Of a DNA stretch of 49,451 nt, positions 10,460 to 18,003 are shown one piece after another. Under the pieces are notes generated by a model that worked only from the letters and a program-made list of their open reading frames with translations, was not told where the DNA came from and made no database searches. Position numbers and translations under genes: made by a program. The stretch's first letter is position 1. The number at the start of each line of letters is the position of its first letter. Origin of the DNA: Flavobacteriales bacterium (GTDB lineage: Bacteria > Bacteroidota > Bacteroidia > Flavobacteriales_E > Vicingaceae); assembly GCA_002401955.1 (NCBI GenBank), contig NVUQ01000087.1:1-49451 (forward strand). Direction: 5' to 3'.

Positions 10460-11065
10460 ATGAAAATCGGTTTATATTTCGGAACCTATAACCCTATTCA
10501 TGTTGGTCATTTAATTATTGCCAATCACATGGCAGATAATTCTGAATTAGATGAGGTTTGGCTAGTTGTTTCTCCACAAAACCCTTTAAAAAATAAAGCT
10601 ACTTTATTGGAAGATTTTCATCGATTAGCTTTGGTAAATGTTGCGGTAGAAAACAATAACAAATTAAAAGCATCTAACATTGAGTTTGATTTACCACAAC
10701 CTTCTTACACTATAGACACCCTTACTTACATTCAAGAAAAACACCCCGAACATTCTTTTTCTATTATTATGGGTGAGGACAATTTGAGGACTTTGCATAA
10801 GTGGAAAAATTATGAACAAATCTTAACTAATTATATAATTTACGTTTATCCAAGAGCTTTAACTCAACAAGAATTATTAGATCAATCCTCTAATAAAGAA
10901 GCCCCTTTTAAAGATCATCCAAAGGTTAAAATGACCAATGCTCCTGTAATGAAGATTTCTGCAAGCTTTATTCGTACTGCGATTAAAGAAAAAAAAGATG
11001 TTAGATATTTACTTTCTGATCCAGTACATAAATACGTATCAGAAATGCATTTTTACGAAAAATAG
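10460..11065 (+). CDS. nadD: Nicotinate-nucleotide adenylyltransferase
   Basis: 201 residues. It joins nicotinate mononucleotide and ATP to make deamido-NAD in NAD synthesis. The nucleotidyltransferase signature GTYNPIHVGHL is at the N-terminus and the second motif, ISASFIRTAI (ISxTxIR type), is near residue 170, as expected for NadD. It starts 6 bp after gmk stops, so it ends the yicC-gmk-nadD operon. Its last 13 bp overlap the 3' end of the convergent membrane-protein gene. Confidence 0.94.
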   Translation: MKIGLYFGTYNPIHVGHLIIANHMADNSELDEVWLVVSPQNPLKNKATLLEDFHRLALVNVAVENNNKLKASNIEFDLPQPSYTIDTLTYIQEKHPEHSFSIIMGEDNLRTLHKWKNYEQILTNYIIYVYPRALTQQELLDQSSNKEAPFKDHPKVKMTNAPVMKISASFIRTAIKEKKDVRYLLSDPVHKYVSEMHFYEK

Positions 11066-11997
11066 CTTAATACAATTCCAACAAACAAACACGTAAACAA
11101 CAATTCTGCTAGCCACTTCTTATTAATACTTTGAAAAAAGTTAGCTACAATAATGGATAATGGAATTGACAACATAATAAACGTTGCTATATAATCTCCT
11201 TTATTTAAAAATAATGTGCAAATGCTTAAAAGACTCATTATAACAATAACAAAAAACATTTTTCTTGTTTTTACCATGCCTTTATTTAATGCAGTAGTTA
11301 AATTCATGAATGATAACAGCATAATTACCGCAATTACAATCCAACTCGCTTTCATGAGAAATGAAATACTACTCCACTCAACATTAAAAATGGCAAGCAA
11401 ATAATCACTAATTTGAATCTGAGACAAACTACCTAACATGAATTTGTAACAAAAAAAATAAATTAAAGGAACACTAAACCCAATTAACGAAACAATAAAA
11501 CCTCTAATTTTAGGAGTAGTCATATAAATAAGTCCTATCCATACCAATCCAAAATAAAGAATGCTAGGAAAATATATTAAAGAAGCAAGTGCAACTAAAA
11601 ACCCTGAATTAAATAACAAAGCCAAACTATTTTTTACATCATACAACTTTAATATTTGATGAAAAGCAATTAATAAAAAAGTGTTGGCAATAACAACTTG
11701 ATTGAGATCTAACATCCATATACAAGAGCTGTTAAGCACTACTAAAAACAAGCTTGTTAAATAAGAGCTTTGCTGAATTAACTTATATTCATTTACAATA
11801 AAGTTTAAATAAATAGACTGCGAGATAATTAAAAAAAGCGCTATGGAAATATCTAACCATTTAATTTGAGTGGAAATTAAATTTAAAGAATCAATATCAA
11901 CGCCAATAAAAAAAGATGGCAACCATAAAACAATAGCTAATAACATAACTAATACATTAACTACTTTTTGATTCGATTTAAATACTCTTATTAGCAT
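11053..11997 (-). CDS. DUF6427-like flavobacterial membrane protein
   Basis: A 314-residue integral membrane protein with roughly nine to ten hydrophobic helices and no recognisable catalytic motif. Its opening, MLIRVFKSNQKVVNVL, resembles the flavobacterial DUF6427 family, whose function is unknown. It is transcribed toward nadD and their ends overlap by 13 bp. On its other side it is divergent from a small membrane-protein gene. I assign the family from recall of the N-terminal pattern, not from a search. Confidence 0.7.
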   Translation of the reverse strand: MLIRVFKSNQKVVNVLVMLLAIVLWLPSFFIGVDIDSLNLISTQIKWLDISIALFLIISQSIYLNFIVNEYKLIQQSSYLTSLFLVVLNSSCIWMLDLNQVVIANTFLLIAFHQILKLYDVKNSLALLFNSGFLVALASLIYFPSILYFGLVWIGLIYMTTPKIRGFIVSLIGFSVPLIYFFCYKFMLGSLSQIQISDYLLAIFNVEWSSISFLMKASWIVIAVIMLLSFMNLTTALNKGMVKTRKMFFVIVIMSLLSICTLFLNKGDYIATFIMLSIPLSIIVANFFQSINKKWLAELLFTCLFVGIVLSYFS

Positions 11998-12021
11998 TTC
12001 ACAATATTAATCAATTATATT

Positions 12022-12051
12022 TTTGATTATTAAAGATAAATTTTACTTTTG
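12022..12051 (+). promoter_or_regulatory. Promoter for the 60-residue membrane protein
   Basis: TTTG at 12022-12025, an 18-bp spacer, and a -7 box TACTTTTG at 12044-12051 match the Bacteroidota sigma-A (RpoD) pattern. The ATG at 12071 follows 19 bp later. Confidence 0.7.
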
Positions 12052-12070
12052 TTCTATAATAATTAAAATT

Positions 12071-12253
12071 ATGACAAAGTTTTTTTACGGTATTGGAGAT
12101 GCAGCATATTGGTTCTTTAACCTTTTTGAAGGATTTGGGAATTTACCAAACATTGCATTTACACTTCTTTCGTTTGTATTATTGTTTTGGTGGTTAAAAC
12201 TTCAAAAGAACTACAACGATGAGGCTGCTGCCAATCCAAGCCAACGCAAATAA
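12071..12253 (+). CDS. Small single-span membrane protein (DUF6341-like)
   Basis: 60 residues from the ATG at 12071; an upstream in-frame extension would run back through the promoter and is rejected. The N-terminal third is amphipathic (MTKFFYGIGDAAYWFFNLFEGF), one transmembrane helix follows (about residues 27-44, ending FWWLKLQK), and the tail is short and hydrophilic. In flavobacteria a protein of this kind sits beside the DUF6427 gene, and its position here fits. Function unknown. A hairpin terminator follows at once. Confidence 0.65.
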   Translation: MTKFFYGIGDAAYWFFNLFEGFGNLPNIAFTLLSFVLLFWWLKLQKNYNDEAAANPSQRK

Positions 12254-12271
12254 AACTCATTACAGATATTT

Positions 12272-12308
12272 AAAACCTCGTACATCAAAAGATGAACGAG
12301 GTTTTTTT
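12272..12308 (+). terminator. Intrinsic terminator
   Basis: AAAACCTCGT pairs with ACGAGGTTTT around an inner CATC/GATG pairing and ends in a T7 run. It ends the small membrane-protein transcript and separates it from the ribosomal protein operon. Confidence 0.92.
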
Positions 12309-12368
12309 ATGGAAAAACTCATCATTATCATTTATCAATAAAAAACTACAATATATTGTTGATAATAG

Positions 12369-12415
12369 TTGGTGTATTAAAATAAAGTCGTAAATTCGCA
12401 GCCCCATTTTAGGGG
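12369..12415 (+). promoter_or_regulatory. Promoter and short leader hairpin for rplM-rpsI
   Basis: TTGG at 12369-12372, an 18-bp spacer and TAAATTCG at 12391-12398 resemble a -33/-7 pair (one mismatch to TAnnTTTG). The expected transcript begins with a small hairpin, CCCC (12402-12405) pairing with GGGG (12412-12415). Ribosomal-protein leaders often carry autoregulatory structures, but this one is too small to call. Confidence 0.55.
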
Positions 12416-12442
12416 ATAATATAAAATTAAAAAACGAATATA

Positions 12443-12898
12443 GTGGATACATTAAGCTATAAGACGGTTTCAGCAAATGCGGCTACAGTTGATAAAAACT
12501 GGTTGCTTGTTGATGCTCAGAACGAAACATTAGGAAGATTAGCATCTAAAGTTGCATTTCTAATTAGAGGTAAGCATAAAACTAACTTTACACCGCATGT
12601 TGATTGTGGTGATAACGTTATTATTATTAATGCTGGAAAAATTAAGTTAACTGGTAACAAGTGGGACGATAAAAAGTACATTACTTTTTCTGGATACCCA
12701 GGAGGACAAAAAGTTGCTACAGCTACTGAAGTTATGGCTAAAAACCCTAATAAAATGGTTGAAAAAGCTGTTAAAGGGATGTTACCAAAAGGTCCCTTAG
12801 GAAGTCAAATGTTCAGAAACCTTTATGTTTATGAAGGAGCAGAACATCAACAAGAAGCTCAACAACCTAAAGAAATTAAAGTAAGCGACCTTAAATAA
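12443..12898 (+). CDS. rplM: 50S ribosomal protein L13
   Basis: 151 residues. L13 binds 23S rRNA early in large-subunit assembly. The family core is clear: [30 protein letters not shown], and [10 protein letters not shown] near residue 115. The start is GTG at 12443; no in-frame ATG lies near it, and the resulting N-terminus ([12 protein letters not shown]) matches Bacteroidota L13 proteins. The tail, rich in Gln and Glu, is longer than in E. coli L13 (142 residues). It is followed 5 bp later by rpsI, the conserved L13-S9 operon. Confidence 0.96.
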   Translation: MDTLSYKTVSANAATVDKNWLLVDAQNETLGRLASKVAFLIRGKHKTNFTPHVDCGDNVIIINAGKIKLTGNKWDDKKYITFSGYPGGQKVATATEVMAKNPNKMVEKAVKGMLPKGPLGSQMFRNLYVYEGAEHQQEAQQPKEIKVSDLK

Positions 12899-12903
12899 AA
12901 AAC

Positions 12904-13290
12904 ATGGAAGTAACTAACGCAACAGGACGAAGAAAAAAAGCAGTAGCAAGAGTTTACCTTACAAAAGGAAAAGGAAATGTTACTATTAATAAGAAAGACT
13001 ACAAAGTATTTTTTCCTACTACAGTATTACAAGGAAAAGTACAACAAGCTTTTGAAGCTACAGAAACAGCAAAACAATACGATGTAAAAGTAAATGTTGC
13101 TGGTGGTGGAATTACTGGTCAAGCAGAAGCAGTAAGACACGCAATTGCTAGAGCTTTAGTAAAAATTGACGAGGATAATAGAGCACTATTAAGACCTGAG
13201 AAATTATTAACTAGAGATCCTAGAATGGTAGAGCGTAAAAAACCTGGACAACCAGGAGCTCGTAAGAAATTTCAATTTAGTAAACGTTAA
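12904..13290 (+). CDS. rpsI: 30S ribosomal protein S9
   Basis: 128 residues, the usual length. S9 sits in the head of the small subunit, where its C-terminal tail contacts the P-site tRNA. It opens with NATGRRKKAVARVYL, contains the GGGITGQAEAVRHAIARAL helix, and ends in the expected basic tail, KKFQFSKR. The second gene of the rplM-rpsI operon. Confidence 0.97.
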   Translation: MEVTNATGRRKKAVARVYLTKGKGNVTINKKDYKVFFPTTVLQGKVQQAFEATETAKQYDVKVNVAGGGITGQAEAVRHAIARALVKIDEDNRALLRPEKLLTRDPRMVERKKPGQPGARKKFQFSKR

Positions 13291-13384
13291 TATAAATTAT
13301 TGTTTAGTATCTAAATTTTTAAGACTTAGTTTTAGACTAACTACTTAAAGATTGAAGTTATTAAAGAATGTAAACAATTAAAAA

Positions 13385-14161
13385 ATGGCAAAAGTAGATT
13401 TTAAAGAATTACTCGATGCAGGTGTACATTTTGGTCACCTAAAAAGAAAGTGGAATCCTAAAATGGCTCCTTACATATTTATGGAGCGTAACGGTATTCA
13501 CATTATCGATTTACACAAAACAGCAGCAAAATTAAATGAAGCATCTGCGGCATTAGCTCAAATCGCTAAGTCTGGAAAAAAAATAATGTTTGTTGCTACT
13601 AAAAAACAAGCAAAAGATGTAGTTGCTGAAAAAGCAAAAAGCATTAACATGCCTTTCGTTACAGAAAGATGGCCAGGTGGAATGTTAACTAACTTTGTTA
13701 CCATTAGAAAAGCCGTAAGAAAAATGGCTACTATCGACAAAATGAGCGAAGATGGAACACTAGCTGTTCTTTCTAAAAGAGAAAGATTACAAATTGCACG
13801 TCAGAGAGCTAAACTAGAAAAGAATTTAGGTTCTATTGCTGATCTTACAAGATTGCCTGCTGCAATTTTTGTGGTAGATATTATGAAAGAGCACATTGCT
13901 ATCGCAGAAGCAAAAAAATTAGGAATACCTACATTTGCTATTGTTGATACGAACTCTAATCCTAACTTAGTTGATTTTGCTATCCCAGCAAATGATGATG
14001 CAACTAAATCTATTGATAAAATAATGGAATTTGTTACTGCTGAAATCGCTAAAGGTTTAACAGAAAGAAAAGAAGGAAAAGATAAAGCAAAAGCTCAAGC
14101 AACTGCAAAACAACCAGCTGATACCGAAAAAAAGGAAGAAGCAAAAGTTGAATCAAAATAA
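13385..14161 (+). CDS. rpsB: 30S ribosomal protein S2
   Basis: 258 residues. Family motifs include LLDAGVHFGHLKRKWNPKM at the N-terminus and PAAIFVVDIMKEHIAIAEA near residue 160. The last 40 residues are a Lys/Glu/Ala-rich tail beyond the conserved core. It is followed 25 bp later by tsf, the classic rpsB-tsf pair. The 94-bp gap from rpsI may hold its own promoter, but I see no clear -7 box there. Confidence 0.97.
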   Translation: MAKVDFKELLDAGVHFGHLKRKWNPKMAPYIFMERNGIHIIDLHKTAAKLNEASAALAQIAKSGKKIMFVATKKQAKDVVAEKAKSINMPFVTERWPGGMLTNFVTIRKAVRKMATIDKMSEDGTLAVLSKRERLQIARQRAKLEKNLGSIADLTRLPAAIFVVDIMKEHIAIAEAKKLGIPTFAIVDTNSNPNLVDFAIPANDDATKSIDKIMEFVTAEIAKGLTERKEGKDKAKAQATAKQPADTEKKEEAKVESK

Positions 14162-14186
14162 TTTACCCATTTAATACACATTTAGA

Positions 14187-15023
14187 ATGTCAAAAATTAC
14201 AGCAGCAGACGTAAATACCTTACGTAAGCAAACAGGTGCAGGAATGATGGACTGCAAAAATGCTTTAGTTGAAGCAGAAGGAAACTTTGACCAAGCAATT
14301 GATATACTTAGAAAAAAAGGACAAAAAATTGCCGCTAAAAGAGGTAATAGAGATGCAAACGAAGGTTTAATTTTAGCAAAAACTACAGCAGACGGTAAAA
14401 AAGCTGTTATGGTTGTTGTAAACTGTGAAACTGATTTTGTAGCCCAAAATACTGAGTTTAACACTTTTGCAACTACAATATTAGATGCTGCAATTGCTAA
14501 TAGCCCAGCCTCATTAGATGCTTTAAAAGAATTAACTTTTAATGGTGAAGCATTAACAATTGCTGAAAAAATAATTGAACAAACAGGAGTAATTGGAGAA
14601 AAAATTGATGTTTCAGGATACGAAATCGTTGAAGCAGAACAAACTATTGCTTACAATCACCCAGGAAACAGATTAGCTTCTATTGTTGCATTAAACAAAG
14701 CTGGTGAAACAGTTGTAGAAGCAGGAAAACAAGTTGCTATGCAAATTGCAGCTATGGATCCTATTGCTCTTGATGAAGCAGGAGTTGCTCCAGAAGTTAT
14801 TGAAAAAGAAATGGCTTTGGGTAGAGAAATTGCTCAACAAGAAGGTAAACCAGAAGCAATGTTAGATAAAATTGCTGAAGGTAAAGTGAGAAAGTTCTTA
14901 AAAGATAACACTTTATTAAATCAACTATCTGTTAGAGATAACAAAAAAACAGTTAGCCAATATTTGAATGAAACAGAAAACGGTTTAACCGTAACAGATT
15001 TCAAACGATTAATGTTAGGATAA
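14187..15023 (+). CDS. tsf: Translation elongation factor Ts
   Basis: 278 residues. EF-Ts releases GDP from EF-Tu. The N-terminal UBA-like region reads VNTLRKQTGAGMMDCKNAL, and the catalytic TDFVAQN segment is present near residue 90. The protein ends NGLTVTDFKRLMLG. It is cotranscribed with rpsB, and a strong terminator lies 15 bp after its stop. Confidence 0.97.
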   Translation: MSKITAADVNTLRKQTGAGMMDCKNALVEAEGNFDQAIDILRKKGQKIAAKRGNRDANEGLILAKTTADGKKAVMVVVNCETDFVAQNTEFNTFATTILDAAIANSPASLDALKELTFNGEALTIAEKIIEQTGVIGEKIDVSGYEIVEAEQTIAYNHPGNRLASIVALNKAGETVVEAGKQVAMQIAAMDPIALDEAGVAPEVIEKEMALGREIAQQEGKPEAMLDKIAEGKVRKFLKDNTLLNQLSVRDNKKTVSQYLNETENGLTVTDFKRLMLG

Positions 15024-15038
15024 CAAAATATATTATTT

Positions 15039-15071
15039 AAAAAGAGAGAAATTTATTTCTCTCTTTTTTTT
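15039..15071 (+). terminator. Intrinsic terminator after tsf
   Basis: AAAAAGAGAGAAA (15039-15051) pairs perfectly with TTTCTCTCTTTTT (15056-15068), with a 4-nt loop and a T-run. Confidence 0.93.
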
Positions 15072-15081
15072 GCCCAAAAGC

Positions 15082-15167
15082 GGGGGTTACCCCACTAACA
15101 AAAAAATAAGGAGCCCTAACACAAATAGCTGGTAAAGAGTAAATAATAACCCCACAGGTTTGTGTTA
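15082..15167 (+). other. Possible structured leader upstream of pyrH
   Basis: The 134-bp stretch between the tsf terminator and pyrH has unusually strong pairing for so AT-rich a genome. GGGGTTA (15083-15089) can pair locally with CCCC (15090-15093) or with TAACCCC (15147-15153). TAACACAAA (15117-15125) pairs with TTTGTGTTA (15159-15167). Used together, the two long-range pairings interleave as a pseudoknot. Function unknown. Confidence 0.4.
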
Positions 15168-15204
15168 AACTTAAAATGATTTTTAAACTTTATTCATAAT
15201 AACT

Positions 15205-15915
15205 ATGGCTTTCAAAAGAATACTTTTAAAACTTAGTGGAGAAGCCCTTATGGGTGATAAACAATTCGGAATTGACAACAACAGGCTGGCTCTTTACGCT
15301 CAAGAAATAAAAGAAATTGTTAATCAAGGCGTGCAAGTTGCAATAGTAATTGGCGGAGGAAACATCTTTAGAGGAATACAAGCTGAAGAAGGTGGAATGG
15401 AAAGAACCCAAGGAGATTATATGGGAATGTTAGCAACAGTAATTAATAGTATGGCTTTACAATCTGCTTTAGAAGCAGAAGGGGTTTATACTAGATTACA
15501 AACCGCTATTGAAATGAAAGAAATTGCTGAACCTTTCATTAAAAGAAGAGCTGTTCGTCATTTACAAAAAGGGCGAGTAGTTATTTTTGGAGCAGGAACA
15601 GGTAACCCTTACTTTACAACTGATACTGCGGCAAGTCTAAGAGCCATTGAAGTTGAGGCTGATGTTATCTTAAAAGGAACCAGAGTAGATGGTATTTATA
15701 CTGCTGACCCTGAAAAAGACAGTTCAGCTACTAAATACAAAACTATTTCTTTTGATGAAGTTTATCAAAAAGGACTAAATGTGATGGATATGACCGCCTT
15801 TACATTATGTAAAGAAAACAAACTTCCAATTATTGTTTTTGACATGAACACTCCAGGAACATTAAAAAGGGTAGTCAACCAAGAAGCCAATATAGGAACC
15901 TTAGTAGAAGGTTAA
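15205..15915 (+). CDS. pyrH: Uridylate kinase (UMP kinase)
   Basis: 236 residues. It makes UDP from UMP and ATP; the enzyme is hexameric and allosterically controlled in most bacteria. Recognised by [13 protein letters not shown] at the N-terminus, the [10 protein letters not shown] loop, [16 protein letters not shown] for UMP and nucleotide binding, and the [12 protein letters not shown] segment. It lies between tsf and frr, a conserved neighbourhood in many bacteria. Confidence 0.96.
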   Translation: MAFKRILLKLSGEALMGDKQFGIDNNRLALYAQEIKEIVNQGVQVAIVIGGGNIFRGIQAEEGGMERTQGDYMGMLATVINSMALQSALEAEGVYTRLQTAIEMKEIAEPFIKRRAVRHLQKGRVVIFGAGTGNPYFTTDTAASLRAIEVEADVILKGTRVDGIYTADPEKDSSATKYKTISFDEVYQKGLNVMDMTAFTLCKENKLPIIVFDMNTPGTLKRVVNQEANIGTLVEG

Positions 15916-15965
15916 AAACTACTTTATTCTAAGAAAATTCAAGATTAAACACTAAGAATCCCAAG

Positions 15966-15995
15966 TACTCTTTAATTCCTAGGAATTAAAGAGTA
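15966..15995. repeat. Perfect 30-bp palindrome
   Basis: TACTCTTTAATTCCT is followed directly by its exact reverse complement, with no spacer (centre CCTAGG). There is no T-run after it, so it is not a standard terminator, though it lies 50 bp after pyrH. It may be a protein-binding operator or a cruciform site. Confidence 0.85.
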
Positions 15996-16086
15996 GTCAA
16001 CTTATTTTCTTTGCGAATACTTTTAAACTACTTACAGTTAAATTTATTTGCTAATTTTTAATACCTTTATTTCAAATTTTGAAAAC

Positions 16087-16650
16087 ATGAACGAAGAAAT
16101 TCAATTTATAATAGACACAACTACAGAATCAATGGAAAATGCAATGAATCATTTGGATTCTCAATTGCAAAAAATTAGAGCTGGAAAAGCATCCCCCATG
16201 ATGTTAAGTAAAGTTGTTGTTTCATATTATGGAACTTTAACCCCTATTAGCCAAGTAGCAAACATCAATGCAACAGACGGAAGAACATTAAGTATTCAAC
16301 CATTTGAAAAATCATTAATTGAGGAAATTGAAAAAGGTATTGCTCACGCTAATTTGGGATTAAACCCACAAAATAATGGAGAGAGTATTATGATAAATAT
16401 CCCTCCACTTACTGAGGAACGAAGGATAGAGTTAAGTAAACAAGCAAAAGGTGAAGGTGAAGATGCTAAAGTTGGTGTTAGAAATGCACGTAAAGATGCT
16501 AACGATGGTATCAAAAAATTAAACAATGATGGTTTGAGTGATGATCAAGCAAAAGATGCTGAAGCTTCGGTTCAAAACGTAACGAATTCATACACGGCTA
16601 AAATTGACGCTTTAATTGATGCCAAAGAAAAAGATATTATGACTGTTTAA
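16087..16650 (+). CDS. frr: Ribosome recycling factor
   Basis: 187 residues from the ATG at 16087 (MNEEIQFIIDTT), the family's usual length of about 185. It splits post-termination ribosomes together with EF-G. Key segments are KIRAGKASPMML, the hinge PLTEERRIEL near residue 105, and the C-terminal helix. An in-frame TTG 39 bp upstream would add an unconserved extension and is rejected. A hairpin terminator follows. Confidence 0.96.
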   Translation: MNEEIQFIIDTTTESMENAMNHLDSQLQKIRAGKASPMMLSKVVVSYYGTLTPISQVANINATDGRTLSIQPFEKSLIEEIEKGIAHANLGLNPQNNGESIMINIPPLTEERRIELSKQAKGEGEDAKVGVRNARKDANDGIKKLNNDGLSDDQAKDAEASVQNVTNSYTAKIDALIDAKEKDIMTV

Positions 16651-16668
16651 TAAAACACTTGTTATATT

Positions 16669-16698
16669 AAAGCCTCACAAATTGTGAGGCTTTTTTAT
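16669..16698 (+). terminator. Intrinsic terminator after frr
   Basis: AAAGCCTCAC (16669-16678) pairs with GTGAGGCTTT (16684-16693), followed by T residues. It lies 18 bp after the frr stop and only about 10 bp before the next gene's TTG start. Confidence 0.92.
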
Positions 16699-16706
16699 TT
16701 ATAATT

Positions 16707-17990
16707 TTGAAAAATAACATACTATACCTCTTTATTGCTACCCTTATAATTTTCGTGCTAAGCTGTAACGAACAAGAATCTTTTTCTACATTTTATATTA
16801 AGACGCAAATTAAAGATTTAAATTTTGGAGATTATATCCCTGCAAAAGTTACCTATTCAAACAATGATATTTACACCAAAGAAATAGATTCTTATTTAAA
16901 ATATAGAGGAAATACAAGCTCATCTTATAATAAAAAAAATTTCTCATTAAAATTCTCTACTAAACAATGTTTTAAAAATTTAGATTGTAATAAAAAGTGG
17001 AAATTGAATGCTGAATATGTTGATAAAACATTAATGCGAAATAAACTGAGTTACGATCTTTTTAGATCTTTTTCTAAAAAAAATATTGCTCCTAAAATTA
17101 ATTATACTTTAGTCTATCTGAACGATTCGTTTCATGGAATATATAGTTTGACCCAAAAAGTTGATCAACAACTTTTAAAACTCTATAAAAACGACACTAA
17201 TGCTCTTATCTTTAAACACGCCCCGATTTCTCAACCCACAGAAAAACATAAAGAAAATCATTTTAACTTCATAGAATTTAGCAACTGGGCCCCCTTCTAC
17301 AAACCTTTTTCCGAAAGAGCTATGAATAAACTTCTTAAAGAAGTTTATTACAATCAACGATATCCAAGTATAAATAAAATTAACAAAAAAGAAGAAATAC
17401 ATAAAATTACAGACTACCTCTATAATTCTAATGATAGTGAATTTTCTGACTCAACACTATTTAATACCTATTTCGATATAAACAACTTAATTGATTGGCA
17501 TTTACTATTACTGATAACGAACAATGGAGATGGATTAATTAAAAATTTCTACATCTATAAACAAGGAACGAATACCCCTTTCCGAATTTGTCCTTGGGAT
17601 TATGATCATAGTTTTGGGAGAGATGGAGGTGGTGGTTTAGATCTAGAATCTTTTATTGATATCTCACGAGTAAAAATACTCGACCGTTTAATAAAAACAA
17701 ATGCCTTTAATTACAACAAAAAATTATATGCTAAATTTTTGCTTCTCAAAAAGAACAATATTTTAACCTCTGCTAACATCAACAAAATGATTGACCAAAA
17801 TATTAAAATCATTACACCATATATTGAAAAAAATGAAAAAAGATGGCCTCTTGACTCTCTTGATCATTTTAAAGAAACTAACTTTAAAAACGAAATTATT
17901 TTAATGCAAAAATGGATAAAACAGAGATTGCCTAAAGTTGAAAGCCATTTATTCCAACTAAAAAACAATATAGGTAAAATAGCACAATAA
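16707..17990 (+). CDS. CotH kinase family lipoprotein
   Basis: 427 residues with a TTG start at 16707, needed to include the lipoprotein signal peptide (lipobox ending LSC, Cys at about 20). CotH-family features are the KYRGNTSSSYNKKNFSLKF strand, KKWKLNAEYVDKTLMRNKL, the GIYSLTQKVD segment and the metal/ATP-site region CPWDYDHSFGRDGGG. CotH proteins are atypical secreted kinases, first known from Bacillus spore coats and also found widely in bacteria. As an exported lipoprotein it would act on surface or periplasmic targets; the substrate is unknown. It probably forms a two-gene unit with the LTA-synthase-like gene 13 bp downstream. Confidence 0.83.
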   Translation: MKNNILYLFIATLIIFVLSCNEQESFSTFYIKTQIKDLNFGDYIPAKVTYSNNDIYTKEIDSYLKYRGNTSSSYNKKNFSLKFSTKQCFKNLDCNKKWKLNAEYVDKTLMRNKLSYDLFRSFSKKNIAPKINYTLVYLNDSFHGIYSLTQKVDQQLLKLYKNDTNALIFKHAPISQPTEKHKENHFNFIEFSNWAPFYKPFSERAMNKLLKEVYYNQRYPSINKINKKEEIHKITDYLYNSNDSEFSDSTLFNTYFDINNLIDWHLLLLITNNGDGLIKNFYIYKQGTNTPFRICPWDYDHSFGRDGGGGLDLESFIDISRVKILDRLIKTNAFNYNKKLYAKFLLLKKNNILTSANINKMIDQNIKIITPYIEKNEKRWPLDSLDHFKETNFKNEIILMQKWIKQRLPKVESHLFQLKNNIGKIAQ

Positions 17991-18003
17991 CTATTTACTT
18001 AAA

